Of a stretch of DNA of 64,000 bases, positions 24,866-33,019 are shown one piece after another. The stretch's first letter is position 1; every line of letters begins with the position of its first letter. The notes under the pieces are model-generated. The model was given only the letters and a program-made list of their open reading frames with translations. It did not search any database and had not been told where the DNA came from. The stretch comes from Pseudooceanicola pacificus (lineage in GTDB: Bacteria > Pseudomonadota > Alphaproteobacteria > Rhodobacterales > Rhodobacteraceae), in contig NZ_WNXQ01000003.1 of the NCBI RefSeq assembly GCF_009789075.1, forward strand, positions 434,001 to 498,000, given 5' to 3'. Position numbers and translations under genes: made by a program.

Positions 24866-25045
24866 ATGCAGTTCGACTGGATCCACAGCCAATGTGGGCA
24901 CCAGACCGAACAGGAGCGGGCGATGCTTGAGGTGATGCAGTTTTATGTGTCGAGTTTCTGGGTATGGCTCGGCCTCACGGTCGGCCTGTGGATGCTCACT
25001 GCGGAGGGTCTCATGATGGTGGCCGCAGTGTCTGTCAGAGGCTGA
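24866..25045 (+). CDS. Small phage-type membrane protein
   Basis: Open frame of 59 codons from ATG 24866; an alternative start at ATG 24923 follows a good AGGAGCGGGCG. It contains one long hydrophobic segment (FYVSSFWVWLGLTVGLWML) and a second weaker one (EGLMMVAAVSV). Divergent from hicAB. Function unknown; similar tiny membrane genes are common in tailed-phage genomes of this group. Confidence 0.45.
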   Translation: MQFDWIHSQCGHQTEQERAMLEVMQFYVSSFWVWLGLTVGLWMLTAEGLMMVAAVSVRG

Positions 25046-25088
25046 TGCGCTGAACGTCACCTGCGCCAACTGCCTCAAGAACGTTTCG

Positions 25089-25205
25089 CTACCCCACCAG
25101 CTCCCGCCGCGCGGCCGACGCCAGGAACGACGACCGCGTCATCCCGCGGCTCTTCGCAAACTGGTCGATGGACCGGAGCAACCCGCGCTCGATCGACACA
25201 TTCAC
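25089..25205 (-). pseudogene. Ribbon-helix-helix antitoxin remnant (HicB-type C-terminus)
   Basis: The minus frame ending at TAG 25089 reads VNVSIERGLLRSIDQFAKSR and MTRSSFLASAARREL, the ribbon-helix-helix pattern that ends many HicB-type antitoxins (vNvSlp..ll..iD..a...g.sRS.fLa.aar). Only about 38 residues remain after a GTG at 25205, and a terminator lies just upstream. Probably a relic of a second antitoxin. Confidence 0.45.
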
Positions 25206-25237
25206 GCGCTCCGTGGCCGCGTCGGTGGATAAGCAGC

Positions 25238-25263
25238 CTGGCCCCCAGCGAACCGGGGGCCAG
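25238..25263 (-). terminator. Terminator hairpin after micro-protein gene
   Basis: Perfect 9-bp stem CTGGCCCCC/GGGGGCCAG with an 8-nt loop, directly after the stop (25267) of the minus-strand 25-residue gene. No clear T run. Confidence 0.55.
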
Positions 25264-25266
25264 TCT

Positions 25267-25344
25267 TCAGTTCATCTTGCGCCAGACAAGCAGCAGAACC
25301 ACCAGGTTCGCAACTCCGAGCGCAATCTGGATTGCCTCAATCAT
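25267..25344 (-). CDS. 25-residue single-helix micro-protein
   Basis: MIEAIQIALGVANLVVLLLV then WRKMN, one hydrophobic helix with a basic end, preceded by TGGAGGAAGATTG. It overlaps the end of the XRE-like gene by 8 bp, so it is translationally coupled. A similar 27-residue gene (25593-25676) lies upstream on the same strand. Could be a small phage membrane protein or a hydrophobic toxin-like peptide; not determined. Confidence 0.5.
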   Translation of the reverse strand: MIEAIQIALGVANLVVLLLVWRKMN

Positions 25345-25525
25345 CAATCTTCCTCCAGGGCGGAAGCCCGTAGCTGAGCGCAGCGCAGGCGAGCGCGATG
25401 TATCCAGGGGCACCGGTCTGCCGATAGCGAACAACGGTGTTCTTCGATACATCCAGCCGTCTCGCGGCCTCTCGGCCGGAAATGCCTTCCTTGGCAAGCC
25501 ATGCGTTGAAGTCTTCTGCGGTCAT
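25337..25525 (-). CDS. Phage XRE/Cro-like HTH regulator
   Basis: A 62-residue protein: FNAWLAKEGISGREAARRLD then VSKNTVVRYRQTGAP form a clear helix-turn-helix (about residues 6-42), with a short C-terminal tail PPWRKIDD. The size is that of Cro/C1-type phage repressors or DNA-packaging HTH proteins. Overlaps the downstream 25-residue gene. Confidence 0.7.
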   Translation of the reverse strand: MTAEDFNAWLAKEGISGREAARRLDVSKNTVVRYRQTGAPGYIALACAALSYGLPPWRKIDD

Positions 25526-25560
25526 TGAAAACGCTCCGGGCTTCCGCTATAGTTACCGGT

Positions 25561-25586
25561 GGAGGCCGGGCTTTCGCCCGACCTCC
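25561..25586 (-). terminator. Terminator hairpin
   Basis: Stem GGAGG-x-CGGGC / GCCCG-x-CCTCC with one mismatch and a 4-nt loop (TTTC on plus), 7 bp beyond the stop of the 27-residue gene. Probably ends its transcript. Confidence 0.5.
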
Positions 25587-25592
25587 GTGCCT

Positions 25593-25676
25593 TCACTTCC
25601 TCCGGCTGGCGATGATAAGCATTGCTACGCTAACCACCAGTTGGAGGACTTGAAGGGCCAGTCCGATGGAATCCAT
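25593..25676 (-). CDS. 27-residue single-helix micro-protein
   Basis: MDSIGLALQVLQLVVSVAML then IIASRRK: one transmembrane helix and a basic tail, organised like the 25-residue protein at 25267-25344 (both begin M-[ID]-[ES]-x-x-x-I/L-A-L). The frame is open upstream to 25856 but only this part is protein-like. It has its own hairpin downstream. Confidence 0.4.
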   Translation of the reverse strand: MDSIGLALQVLQLVVSVAMLIIASRRK

Positions 25677-25843
25677 CTTCTTGGCCGCCGGGGTCCGATC
25701 ACCTTGCCCTGACCGGGTGGGCTGGTCGGCATCATTGCCTTCTGTGTACCCAATATGGGGCGTTTGGCTATGCCACGCAAGGAAATTCGTACGCATTTTG
25801 GTACGAGCGTGGAGCGATACGTATCCATAATGCAAACTTGCAT

Positions 25844-26170
25844 CTACTGCGGACACAGAGTCAGCAAGCCCGTGCCCGACTGAGGCCGATGCCCGGGTGT
25901 GTCCTCACACCGGGGCGACCTGATCGGGACCACGTCCGCGGCCTGCGCCCCGGTGACAAACCTCGCCCAGGCCTCCATCACCGGTCTCCTGCGGTCGAGC
26001 AGATCGGAGCGGGCGGAGCTGCGCCCTACAGTGCCGCCCACGGCGTGCCAGAGGACCGTCTTGGCGACCTCGTAGCCATAAGCGTCGGTCGTTGCGCCGA
26101 CGACGAAGCATGTCGAGCACGCGATCGCTCGCGGCGCGGCCGGCAACCCGCCTGGAGTAGAGGTGAACAT
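25844..26170 (-). pseudogene. Inactivated P4-type integrase C-terminal fragment
   Basis: The frame reads TDAYGYEVAKTVLWHAVGGT, then ARSDLLDRRRPVMEAWARFV and ADVVPIR, matching the C-terminus of tRNA-targeting tyrosine recombinases (YPREVAE..L.H.vG..v..aYaRSDLleRRR.lMe.WA.fv). The catalytic tyrosine position holds serine (GRSSARSDLL). The usual H-x-L/F-R box is degraded to ACSTCFVV. Over 250 N-terminal residues are missing. It is the probable dead integrase of the element beside tRNA-Thr. Confidence 0.6.
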
Positions 26171-26188
26171 CGGTCCTGACCCCGGTGG

Positions 26189-27208
26189 TCAAGCCGCGGG
26201 ATGGCGGATCACCACCTTTCCGAAATGTCCGCGCCCTTCGAAATAGCTGAAAGCCTCAGGGGCCTGTGCAAAGTCGAAAACCCTGTCGATCACCGGGTGC
26301 AGGTCCTGCGCCGCAATTGCCCGGTTCATCGCCTCGAACTGCTGGCGACTGCCAACCGTCGCCCGGTTGATCGTGACGATGGCGCTGCTGATGACACCGG
26401 GATCAAAGCCTTCGGCCTCTGACAACACGCCGATCAGATTGATCTGCGCCCCCAAGGCGGCGGATTTGATCGACCGTTCCAGCGTGCCGACACCGCCGAC
26501 CTCGATTATGTGGTCCACGCCATGCCCGTGCGTGGCCGCGCGAACGGCAAGATGCCAATCGGGGTCTTCGCGGTAGTTGACCGTGACATCGGCACCCATA
26601 GCAGAAAGCCGGGCGGCCTTCTCAGCGCTTGATGTCGTGGCGATCACGCGCGCGCCCATGGTCTTGGCGAACTGCAGCGCAAAGATCGAAACCCCGCCGG
26701 AGCCTTGCGTCAGCACCGTCTCCCCCGGCAGGACCGGGCGGAAGGCCGTCAGCGCCGACCAGGCCGTCACGGCCGCGCAGGGCAAGGTCGCCGCCTCTTC
26801 AAACGACAGCTGATCGGGAATGCGCACGCAGGCACTTTCGTCAGCCAGGCGAAGCTCGGTCAGCCAGCCGTCTTCCGTGAGGTTGGGCTGAACGCTGACC
26901 GCCTCGGCCGAAATCGGACCCGCGATCCATTTGGGCATGAACGTGCCCGCGACGCGGTCGCCGATCTTGAACCGCGTCACCCTGGGCCCGACAGCAATCA
27001 CCTCGCCCGCGCCATCGGAGACGGGCACACGCCCGGCGCCGGGACCGTTTCGGCCATATGTCCCTTTGAGGATCAGCAGATCGCGATAGTTGAGAGAGCT
27101 TGCCCTGACGCGGATGAGCACATCCCGGTCGCCCGGGGTCGGAGCGTCGTGATCCTTGAGGACAAGCGGGATCGGCGAGACTGACCTGTCGATATGGTAG
27201 CTGCGCAT
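26189..27208 (-). CDS. Zinc-independent MDR oxidoreductase (quinone reductase-like)
   Basis: A 339-residue medium-chain dehydrogenase/reductase. The GroES-like part has SSLNYRDLLILKGTYG and VPVSDGAGEVIAVGP; the Rossmann part has TQGSGGVSIFALQFAK (about residues 168-183). The cysteine ligands of the zinc alcohol dehydrogenases are absent, so it is of the NADPH:quinone/enone reductase type. Divergent from an AraC regulator across a gap rich in inverted repeats, which is likely its control region. Confidence 0.9.
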   Translation of the reverse strand: MRSYHIDRSVSPIPLVLKDHDAPTPGDRDVLIRVRASSLNYRDLLILKGTYGRNGPGAGRVPVSDGAGEVIAVGPRVTRFKIGDRVAGTFMPKWIAGPISAEAVSVQPNLTEDGWLTELRLADESACVRIPDQLSFEEAATLPCAAVTAWSALTAFRPVLPGETVLTQGSGGVSIFALQFAKTMGARVIATTSSAEKAARLSAMGADVTVNYREDPDWHLAVRAATHGHGVDHIIEVGGVGTLERSIKSAALGAQINLIGVLSEAEGFDPGVISSAIVTINRATVGSRQQFEAMNRAIAAQDLHPVIDRVFDFAQAPEAFSYFEGRGHFGKVVIRHPAA

Positions 27209-27219
27209 CGGAAATCTCC

Positions 27220-27295
27220 TTTCAGTTGGACTGAAAAGATATCGACGGAGACGATCATATCTATCGCTAGAATGCCAATTCTATATACTGATCGT
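27220..27295. promoter_or_regulatory. Inverted repeats between MDR and AraC genes
   Basis: Three perfect inverted repeats in 76 bp: TTTCAGT-tgg-ACTGAAA (27220-27236), ACGATCA...TGATCGT (27251-27257 with 27289-27295) and, inside it, TAGAAT-gcca-ATTCTA (27268-27283). They lie between the divergent start codons at 27208 and 27319 and are candidate operators for the AraC-type regulator. Confidence 0.5.
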
Positions 27296-27318
27296 CCAGA
27301 TCCTCTGAGGGCTTGGAC

Positions 27319-28266
27319 ATGGACACCTTGACGGACATCCTTAGGACAATCCGGCTGCGCGGCGCGATACAGGCGCGGTTGGTGGCGCGGGGACGATGGG
27401 GGATCGACTTCGCCGCGTCCACGAGACTGCGCTTTGCGCTGGTGACGGACGGGGCCTGCAGCCTAGTTGCGGACACCTCGGCCGAGGCAACCCGGCTGCG
27501 ACGTGGCGATTGTTTTCTGCTGGTCGGCCCCGATCCCTTTTCGCTGCGCGATCAGCCGCACTCCCCGACGCGACCCTGCGCCGAGATCCTTGATCAGTTC
27601 ACGACAAGGAGACTGGCAGAAATCGGTCACGGCGAAGAAAGCGCGCAGCTTCTGCTGGGCTGGTTCACATTCGAGCGCGGCAGCCTGGATATTCTCGCGT
27701 CGCTCTTGCCGCCCGTGACCTGCTTCAGCTTGTCCCAGTCCCGCTTTCGCACGACCGAGGCGGCGCTTGAGCTCCTCGAGCTAGAGGCAACCAGCACCGC
27801 ACCCGGGGCAGATCTGATCGTGGGCCGCCTGGGCGATATTCTTTTGGTCGAAGCCATTCGCGCCAATCTCGCAGCCGCCGGGTCGCATCGGCCGGGCTTG
27901 CTGGCCCTGCTTGCCGATCCCAGACTGGCGCGCACGCTGCACGCGATCCACGGCGACGCAAGTCACCCCTGGACCCTGGGCGAGATGGCAAAGCTGGCCG
28001 GGATGTCGCGCTCGGCCTTCGCGGCCCGGTTCCGCAGCACGGCAGGACAGCCGGCGATGGATTATGTCCTGTCATGGCGCATGAGACTGGCCACCCTAAA
28101 GCTCCAAGACGCCAATATGCCCCTCTCGCAGGTTGCCCGGTCAGTCGGATACGAGGCCGACAGCGCCTTCGGTCGTGCCTTCAAGCGGGTGATCGGCCTG
28201 TCGCCCGGTGCCTATCGCCAGACTGTTCTGGATGGCACCGCCAGACCGTGGGATCAAACACATTGA
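27319..28266 (+). CDS. AraC family transcriptional regulator (cupin_6 type)
   Basis: A 315-residue regulator starting MDTLTDILRTIRLRG (ATG 27319; a TTG two codons upstream is also open). The N-terminal cupin_6 domain (RGDCFLLVGPDPFSLRD, about residues 60-76) is the ligand part. The C-terminal AraC domain has two HTHs (WTLGEMAKLAGMSRSAFAARF and MPLSQVARSVGYEADSAFGR). Probably controls the divergent MDR gene. Confidence 0.9.
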   Translation: MDTLTDILRTIRLRGAIQARLVARGRWGIDFAASTRLRFALVTDGACSLVADTSAEATRLRRGDCFLLVGPDPFSLRDQPHSPTRPCAEILDQFTTRRLAEIGHGEESAQLLLGWFTFERGSLDILASLLPPVTCFSLSQSRFRTTEAALELLELEATSTAPGADLIVGRLGDILLVEAIRANLAAAGSHRPGLLALLADPRLARTLHAIHGDASHPWTLGEMAKLAGMSRSAFAARFRSTAGQPAMDYVLSWRMRLATLKLQDANMPLSQVARSVGYEADSAFGRAFKRVIGLSPGAYRQTVLDGTARPWDQTH

Positions 28267-28322
28267 CGTAAGATTTGCGCGGCCTCGCCTTGGCGCGATC
28301 TACGGACAGGCTTCGCAGAAGA

Positions 28323-28643
28323 TCACGATGTCGGACCGGCCAAGGCGGTCAGGATACCGGGCGCACCAAGACTGGGGTGAAACTCGGTGATCGAAACGGT
28401 CGCGAGGCCGAGCGTGACAAACGGGTCAGACATGGCCCGTTCCCTGACGGCCTCGATCGAGTCGCCCGAGGCCAGGATCACGCCGCCGGTTCGCGGGTTC
28501 TTGCGACCGGAGGCCAGAAATGCACCGTCGGCATACCCTCGATTCAGGTAGTCGAGATGGGCAGGTATCGCCTTGTCGATCTCTGAGAGCGGTCGATCAT
28601 AGGTCAAGTCGAGTATGAACAGTTTCGTTTCAGTACCGTTCAT
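28323..28643 (-). CDS. YCII-related (YciI-like) protein
   Basis: A 106-residue dimeric alpha-beta barrel-type protein. Family features include KLFILDLTYDRPLSEID, the HLDYLNRGYADGAFLASGRK segment with the conserved His/Asp pair, and DPFVTLGLATVSITEF. It lies 13 bp downstream of the iclR gene on the same strand, so probably co-expressed. YCII proteins are often small catabolic accessory enzymes; substrate unknown. Confidence 0.85.
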   Translation of the reverse strand: MNGTETKLFILDLTYDRPLSEIDKAIPAHLDYLNRGYADGAFLASGRKNPRTGGVILASGDSIEAVRERAMSDPFVTLGLATVSITEFHPSLGAPGILTALAGPTS

Positions 28644-28656
28644 TTCGGATATCCTT

Positions 28657-29331
28657 TCACTGTTGAGAGTTCAGCCGGTGTGACGCGGCTTGCAACACCG
28701 CGAGGGCTGCGTTCCGTGCATCCTGGTCCAGGCGGAATGTCGGGCCGGACACACCAAGGGCGCCGCGAATGCCCCCGGTCGGGTCGAGCACCGGAACGGC
28801 CAAAGCGGTCACATTGGGGGTGCGCTCGCCTTCGGAGATGGCGAAGCCCGCGGTGCGGATCGCGTCGTCCTCTGGCCTTGCGTCGTCGGAGAAAGCGCGC
28901 AGGACATGCGCGCCGGCTCCGCGGTCCATGGTCAGCCGGGCGCCTTCGTCGAGGTCGAATCGCAATGAATGCGGAGAGGTTTCGCGGAACAAGCAGACCC
29001 GGTCGTCCCCCTCCCGGACATAGAATGTCGCCGTTTCCTTGGTCTTCTCGACAATCTCGCGCAACACGGGCCGGATGACTTCGGCCTGCTCGAATCCCTT
29101 GCTGTAGAGCGATCCCAGCCGCCAGAGACTGGGCCCGACCCGGAACTCACCGGTCGGTCGCCTGACGATGTAGCCATAGCGTTCCAGTGACCCGCAGAGC
29201 CGCAGGATCGTGCTCATGTAAAGTCCTGTCAGCTCACTGATTTCCGTCAGCGTCAGTTCCCGGTCCGCCGCCGAGAAGCACTCGATGATGGATAGGGCTC
29301 GCTCCACGGCTTCAACCCGTTGCTCTTTCAC
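28657..29331 (-). CDS. IclR family transcriptional regulator
   Basis: A 224-residue regulator. The winged helix (about residues 1-65) includes VEAVERALSIIECFSAADRE and LTLTEISELTGLYMSTILRL. The effector domain carries KETATFYVREGDDRVCLFRE and a C-terminal ALAVPVLDPTGGIRGALGVS. Divergent from the lyase/ALDH/TRAP operon, with a TTCTG-n5-CAGAA repeat between them; very likely its regulator, responding to the transported acid or an intermediate. Confidence 0.9.
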   Translation of the reverse strand: MKEQRVEAVERALSIIECFSAADRELTLTEISELTGLYMSTILRLCGSLERYGYIVRRPTGEFRVGPSLWRLGSLYSKGFEQAEVIRPVLREIVEKTKETATFYVREGDDRVCLFRETSPHSLRFDLDEGARLTMDRGAGAHVLRAFSDDARPEDDAIRTAGFAISEGERTPNVTALAVPVLDPTGGIRGALGVSGPTFRLDQDARNAALAVLQAASHRLNSQQ

Positions 29332-29395
29332 GAAGCGTCCTCCGGCTGGTTTCGGGCACCAAGATAATCCGGCTTTCGGGAACTGGCAAAGGAAT

Positions 29396-29410
29396 TTCTG
29401 TCTGGCAGAA
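29396..29410. promoter_or_regulatory. Candidate IclR operator
   Basis: Inverted repeat TTCTG-tctgg-CAGAA in the 156-bp divergent gap between iclR (start 29331) and the lyase gene (29488). It is followed by an AT-rich stretch (TTTCTATTTTATTGATC) suited to a promoter -10 region. IclR proteins bind short palindromes of this kind. Confidence 0.45.
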
Positions 29411-29487
29411 GTGAGTTTCTATTTTATTGATCGACCTGTCCGGCACGGCATAACGTCGCCCCCAAGACGACAAGGGAGGGTCGGACA

Positions 29488-30312
29488 ATGGATCAGTCGA
29501 ACGATGTCGCGTCGTGGTGGAGAACTTCCATCATCGACATGGAGCCGGGCCGGATCGGCCTCCGCGGCTACGACATCGCCGATGTCATCGACCATGCCGG
29601 GTTCGTTCAGATGATCTGGCTCATGACCCGCGGTGACCTGCCCAGCCCCGAACAGGCACGGCTGCTGGAGCGGGCGCTTGTCGCCTCGGTGGACCACGGG
29701 CCCCAGGCCCCCTCGATCGCGGTGGCGCGGATGGCCGTGACCTGCGGGGTCGGACTGAACGGGGCCATCGCCTCGGCGGTCAATCTTCTGGATGATGTGC
29801 ATGGCGGTGCCGGCGAACAGGCTGTCGAGCTTCTGACCAGGGTGGTCGACCTGATCCGCGACTTCGCGTCGCCGGAAGAGGCGGCGAACCGGGCGCTGGA
29901 CGGCTGGACCGCCGCGCATGGCCCTATTGTCCCCGGCCTTGGGCACCGGTTCCACAAGGACGGCGACCCGCGGTCGCCCGCGCTTCTTGCCGCCGTTGAC
30001 GCGGCCCGTGACGCGGGCGTGGTCTCGGGCGATTTCGCCCTGGCGGCCCGCGCGGTCGAAGCGGTCCTGTCGCACCGCAAGGGGCGCAGGATCCCGATCA
30101 ACATAGATGGCGCGACCGCCGTGATCTTCGCGGAGCTCGGCTTCGCCGGACCCCTGGCGCGCGGTCTGTTCTGCCTGTCGCGATCGGTCGGCATCCTCGC
30201 CCACGCCTGGGAACAGATGCAGCAGGGCGGTCGGAACAAGGGGCCGACACCGCCAGCCTATCGCTGGCTCTACGACGGCGCGGCGCCGCGCCGGATCGCA
30301 ATCGACAACTGA
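29488..30312 (+). CDS. Citrate synthase-like citryl-CoA lyase family protein
   Basis: A 274-residue member of the short citrate synthase superfamily (citryl-CoA lyase branch), lacking the large N-terminal part of true citrate synthase. The citrate synthase catalytic triad can be traced: His in LDDVHGGAGEQ, His in PGLGHRFHKDGDPR and Asp in IPINIDGATA. Members of this branch cleave CoA thioesters of hydroxy-tricarboxylic acids in a retro-aldol/Claisen step. First gene of an operon with ALDH, CoA-transferase, flavoprotein and TRAP transporter, which suggests that the acid is activated to a CoA ester and cleaved. Substrate unproven. Confidence 0.82.
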   Translation: MDQSNDVASWWRTSIIDMEPGRIGLRGYDIADVIDHAGFVQMIWLMTRGDLPSPEQARLLERALVASVDHGPQAPSIAVARMAVTCGVGLNGAIASAVNLLDDVHGGAGEQAVELLTRVVDLIRDFASPEEAANRALDGWTAAHGPIVPGLGHRFHKDGDPRSPALLAAVDAARDAGVVSGDFALAARAVEAVLSHRKGRRIPINIDGATAVIFAELGFAGPLARGLFCLSRSVGILAHAWEQMQQGGRNKGPTPPAYRWLYDGAAPRRIAIDN

Positions 30313-30319
30313 CGGACAG

Positions 30320-31801
30320 ATGATGACCACTTACGATCTTTATATCGGCGGGCGCGATGTGCCGCCGGGCAGCGGACAGTATTTCGACACGGTCGAACCC
30401 TTTTCCGGCAATGCATGGGCGCGGATTGCCCGGGGCACGGCCCAGGATGCCGACACGGCCGTGCGCGCGGCCCATGCCGCCTTTGAACACAAGGACTGGC
30501 GCGATATCACGGCCACCCGTCGCGGGGCGATCCTGCGCAGGTTCGCGGATCTTATCGTGGCGCATGCGGACAGGCTGGGGCAGATCGAACAGCGCGACAA
30601 CGGCAAGCTGATCGCAGAGGTCAGCGGTCAGGTGCGCGGCGTGGCGGAATGGTTCCATTATTACGCGGGCCTTGCCGACAAGGACGGCGGACGGGTCATC
30701 CCGATCAACAAACCCGGGGTCTTCAACTACATCCGGCACGAACCGCTTGGCGTTGTCGTCGCGATCACGCCGTGGAACTCGCCGCTGGCGCTGACCGCGT
30801 GGAAGCTGGCCCCGGCGCTGGCTGCGGGCAATACAGTGGTCGTCAAACCGTCGGAATTCACCTCGGCCTCGCTGATCGAACTGGCGCGTCTGGGGACCGA
30901 GGCAGGGTTGCCCGCAGGGGTCCTGAACGTCGTGACCGGGTTCGGGGCGGAAATCGGCGATGCGCTGGTGCGCCATCCGCTGACCCGCAAGGTCGCCTTC
31001 ACCGGCGGCGAGGCCGGGGGCAGGGCGGTGAACATCGCGGCGGCCGAAGGGTTCAAATCGGTGACGCTGGAGCTGGGCGGGAAGTCCCCGAACATCATCC
31101 TCGCCGATGCGGATCTGGATCAGGCCATCAAGGGCGCGGTCTCGGGCATATTCGGGGCTTCGGGGCAGACCTGCATGGCCGGGTCCCGTCTTCTGGTGCA
31201 TGACAGCTGCCATGACGCCGTTGTCGCTGGCCTGGTCGAGGTGCTGAAGTCCGCAAGGATCGGCGACCCGTCGGACTTTGAGACGCAGATCGGCCCGATC
31301 GCGACGCGCCCCCAGTGGGAAAAGATCCTCGGCTATGTCGAGATCGCCAAGGCCGAAGGGGCCGTGCTGGAATATGGCGGATACGCGCCGGAAGGGCCCC
31401 AATACGGCTGCGGGCAGTTCGTCGTCCCGGCCATCTTCACCGGCGTGTCCAATGACATGCGGATCGCGCAGGAGGAGGTCTTTGGTCCCGTCCTGTCGGT
31501 CATCCGCTTCTCTGACGACGAAGAGGCGCTGCGGATCGCCAACGACACCCGTTTCGGGCTGGCGGCGGCGGTCTGGACCCGAAGTCTGGAGCGCGCGATG
31601 CACTTCGTGGACCGGCTTCAGGCTGGAACGGTCTGGGTGAACAACTACCGCTCGACCAGCTTCACCACGACGTTCGGCGGCTACAAGGACAGCGGCCTGG
31701 GTCGCGAAGGCGGACCGGATGCCATGCGGGAATTCCAGCAGGACAAGAGCGTCTGGATCACCGGCAGCCCCAATCGCGCCAACCCTTTCGTGCTGGGTTG
31801 A
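30320..31801 (+). CDS. NAD(P)-dependent aldehyde dehydrogenase
   Basis: A 493-residue ALDH. The catalytic cysteine is in GQTCMAGSR (about residue 285), the general base glutamate in LELGGKSPN (about 250) and the cofactor-binding region in ITPWNSPL and VKPSEFT. Oxidises an aldehyde or semialdehyde to the acid. It starts 8 bp after the lyase gene and ends 4 bp before the CoA-transferase, so it is a core operon member. It may oxidise an aldehyde product of the pathway; specificity cannot be read. Confidence 0.93.
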   Translation: MMTTYDLYIGGRDVPPGSGQYFDTVEPFSGNAWARIARGTAQDADTAVRAAHAAFEHKDWRDITATRRGAILRRFADLIVAHADRLGQIEQRDNGKLIAEVSGQVRGVAEWFHYYAGLADKDGGRVIPINKPGVFNYIRHEPLGVVVAITPWNSPLALTAWKLAPALAAGNTVVVKPSEFTSASLIELARLGTEAGLPAGVLNVVTGFGAEIGDALVRHPLTRKVAFTGGEAGGRAVNIAAAEGFKSVTLELGGKSPNIILADADLDQAIKGAVSGIFGASGQTCMAGSRLLVHDSCHDAVVAGLVEVLKSARIGDPSDFETQIGPIATRPQWEKILGYVEIAKAEGAVLEYGGYAPEGPQYGCGQFVVPAIFTGVSNDMRIAQEEVFGPVLSVIRFSDDEEALRIANDTRFGLAAAVWTRSLERAMHFVDRLQAGTVWVNNYRSTSFTTTFGGYKDSGLGREGGPDAMREFQQDKSVWITGSPNRANPFVLG

Positions 31802-31804
31802 CAC

Positions 31805-33019
31805 ATGAGCCGCAACACTCCTCCGCCCCTGTCCGGCATGCGCGTCCTGGATTTCGGTCACACCGTCATGGGCCCCTGCTGCGGCGCGATCCTCGCCGAT
31901 ATGGGGGCCGACGTGATCAAGATCGAACCCGTGGGGCAGGGTGATCCGACCCGCCATCTGGGCGGGTTCGGAAGCGGCTATTTCGGGTTCTTTGCGCGGA
32001 ACAAGAAAAGCGTCGCGATCGACCTGAAGACCCGGACGGGCAGGGACCTGGCCAAACGGCTGATCGCCGGGGCCGATGTGCTGGTCGAGAACTTCGCGCC
32101 GGGCACGATGGAGCGGCTTGGCCTCGACTACGAAACCTTGCACGCCGAAAACCCCCGGCTCATCTTTGCCAGCCTCAAGGGCTTCATGCCCGGGCCTTAC
32201 GAAGACCGTCTGGCGCTGGACGAGGTTGTCCAGATGATGGGCGGGCTGGCTTTCATGACCGGGCCCTCGGGGCGCCCGCTGCGCGCCGGGACCTCTGTCG
32301 TCGATATCGCCGGCGGCATGTTCGCGGTGATCGGCATCATGGCCGCCCTGCGCGACCGCGATGTTACGGGGCAGGGGCAGAAGGTCGAAACGGCCCTCTA
32401 CGAATCCCTCGTCTACCTGATGGGCCAGCACCTGTGTTACGCCGAGCGGTCCGAAACGCCGATCCCGCCGATGCCTGAACGTGTTTCGGCCTGGGCGATC
32501 TACCAGATATTCCAGACCGCCGATCACAAGCCCGTCTTCCTGGGGCTGACCACGGACAACCACTGGCAGCGCTTCTGCGCAATCCTGGGATGGCAGGACT
32601 TCTTGGATGACCCCGATCTGTCCACCAACAACCTGCGCGTTGCCGCCAACGGCCGGATTGCCGACCGGATCACGGCCCTTTTTGCGGGCATGCCGCAGGT
32701 CGAGGTTCTGGCCCTTCTGGAACGGGCCAAAGTGCCTTTCGCCCCCGTTCGCCGGCCGGAAGATCTTTTCGACGACCCGCATCTGGGCGCGACCGGCGGG
32801 TTGATCGCCACCGAGTTGCCCGACGGCACGGTGACCCGGTTGCCCCGCCTGCCGATCCGCCTGTCCGACAGCGCGCTCGCAGAGGTCACCAGCCCGCCAC
32901 AGCTGGGCCACGACACTATCGCCCTGCTGCGGGAGGCGGGCGTCAATGAAGCAACGATTGAGAAGGCGATCGCCGAAGCCGCGATACAGGCCGAAGCGAA
33001 CACGAAGGGAGAGGTGTGA
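31805..33019 (+). CDS. CaiB/BaiF (class III) CoA-transferase
   Basis: A 404-residue family III CoA-transferase that moves CoA between carboxylic acids. Typical segments are MRVLDFGHTVMGPCCGAILADMGADVIKIEP at the N-terminus (shown in part: ILADMGADVIKIEP), LVENFAPGTMERLGLDY, and the catalytic aspartate in LALDEVVQMMGG (about residue 138). It overlaps the flavoprotein start by one base (TGATG). In this operon it is the likely acid-activating step before the lyase. Confidence 0.9.
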   Translation: MSRNTPPPLSGMRVLDFGHTVMGPCCGAILADMGADVIKIEPVGQGDPTRHLGGFGSGYFGFFARNKKSVAIDLKTRTGRDLAKRLIAGADVLVENFAPGTMERLGLDYETLHAENPRLIFASLKGFMPGPYEDRLALDEVVQMMGGLAFMTGPSGRPLRAGTSVVDIAGGMFAVIGIMAALRDRDVTGQGQKVETALYESLVYLMGQHLCYAERSETPIPPMPERVSAWAIYQIFQTADHKPVFLGLTTDNHWQRFCAILGWQDFLDDPDLSTNNLRVAANGRIADRITALFAGMPQVEVLALLERAKVPFAPVRRPEDLFDDPHLGATGGLIATELPDGTVTRLPRLPIRLSDSALAEVTSPPQLGHDTIALLREAGVNEATIEKAIAEAAIQAEANTKGEV

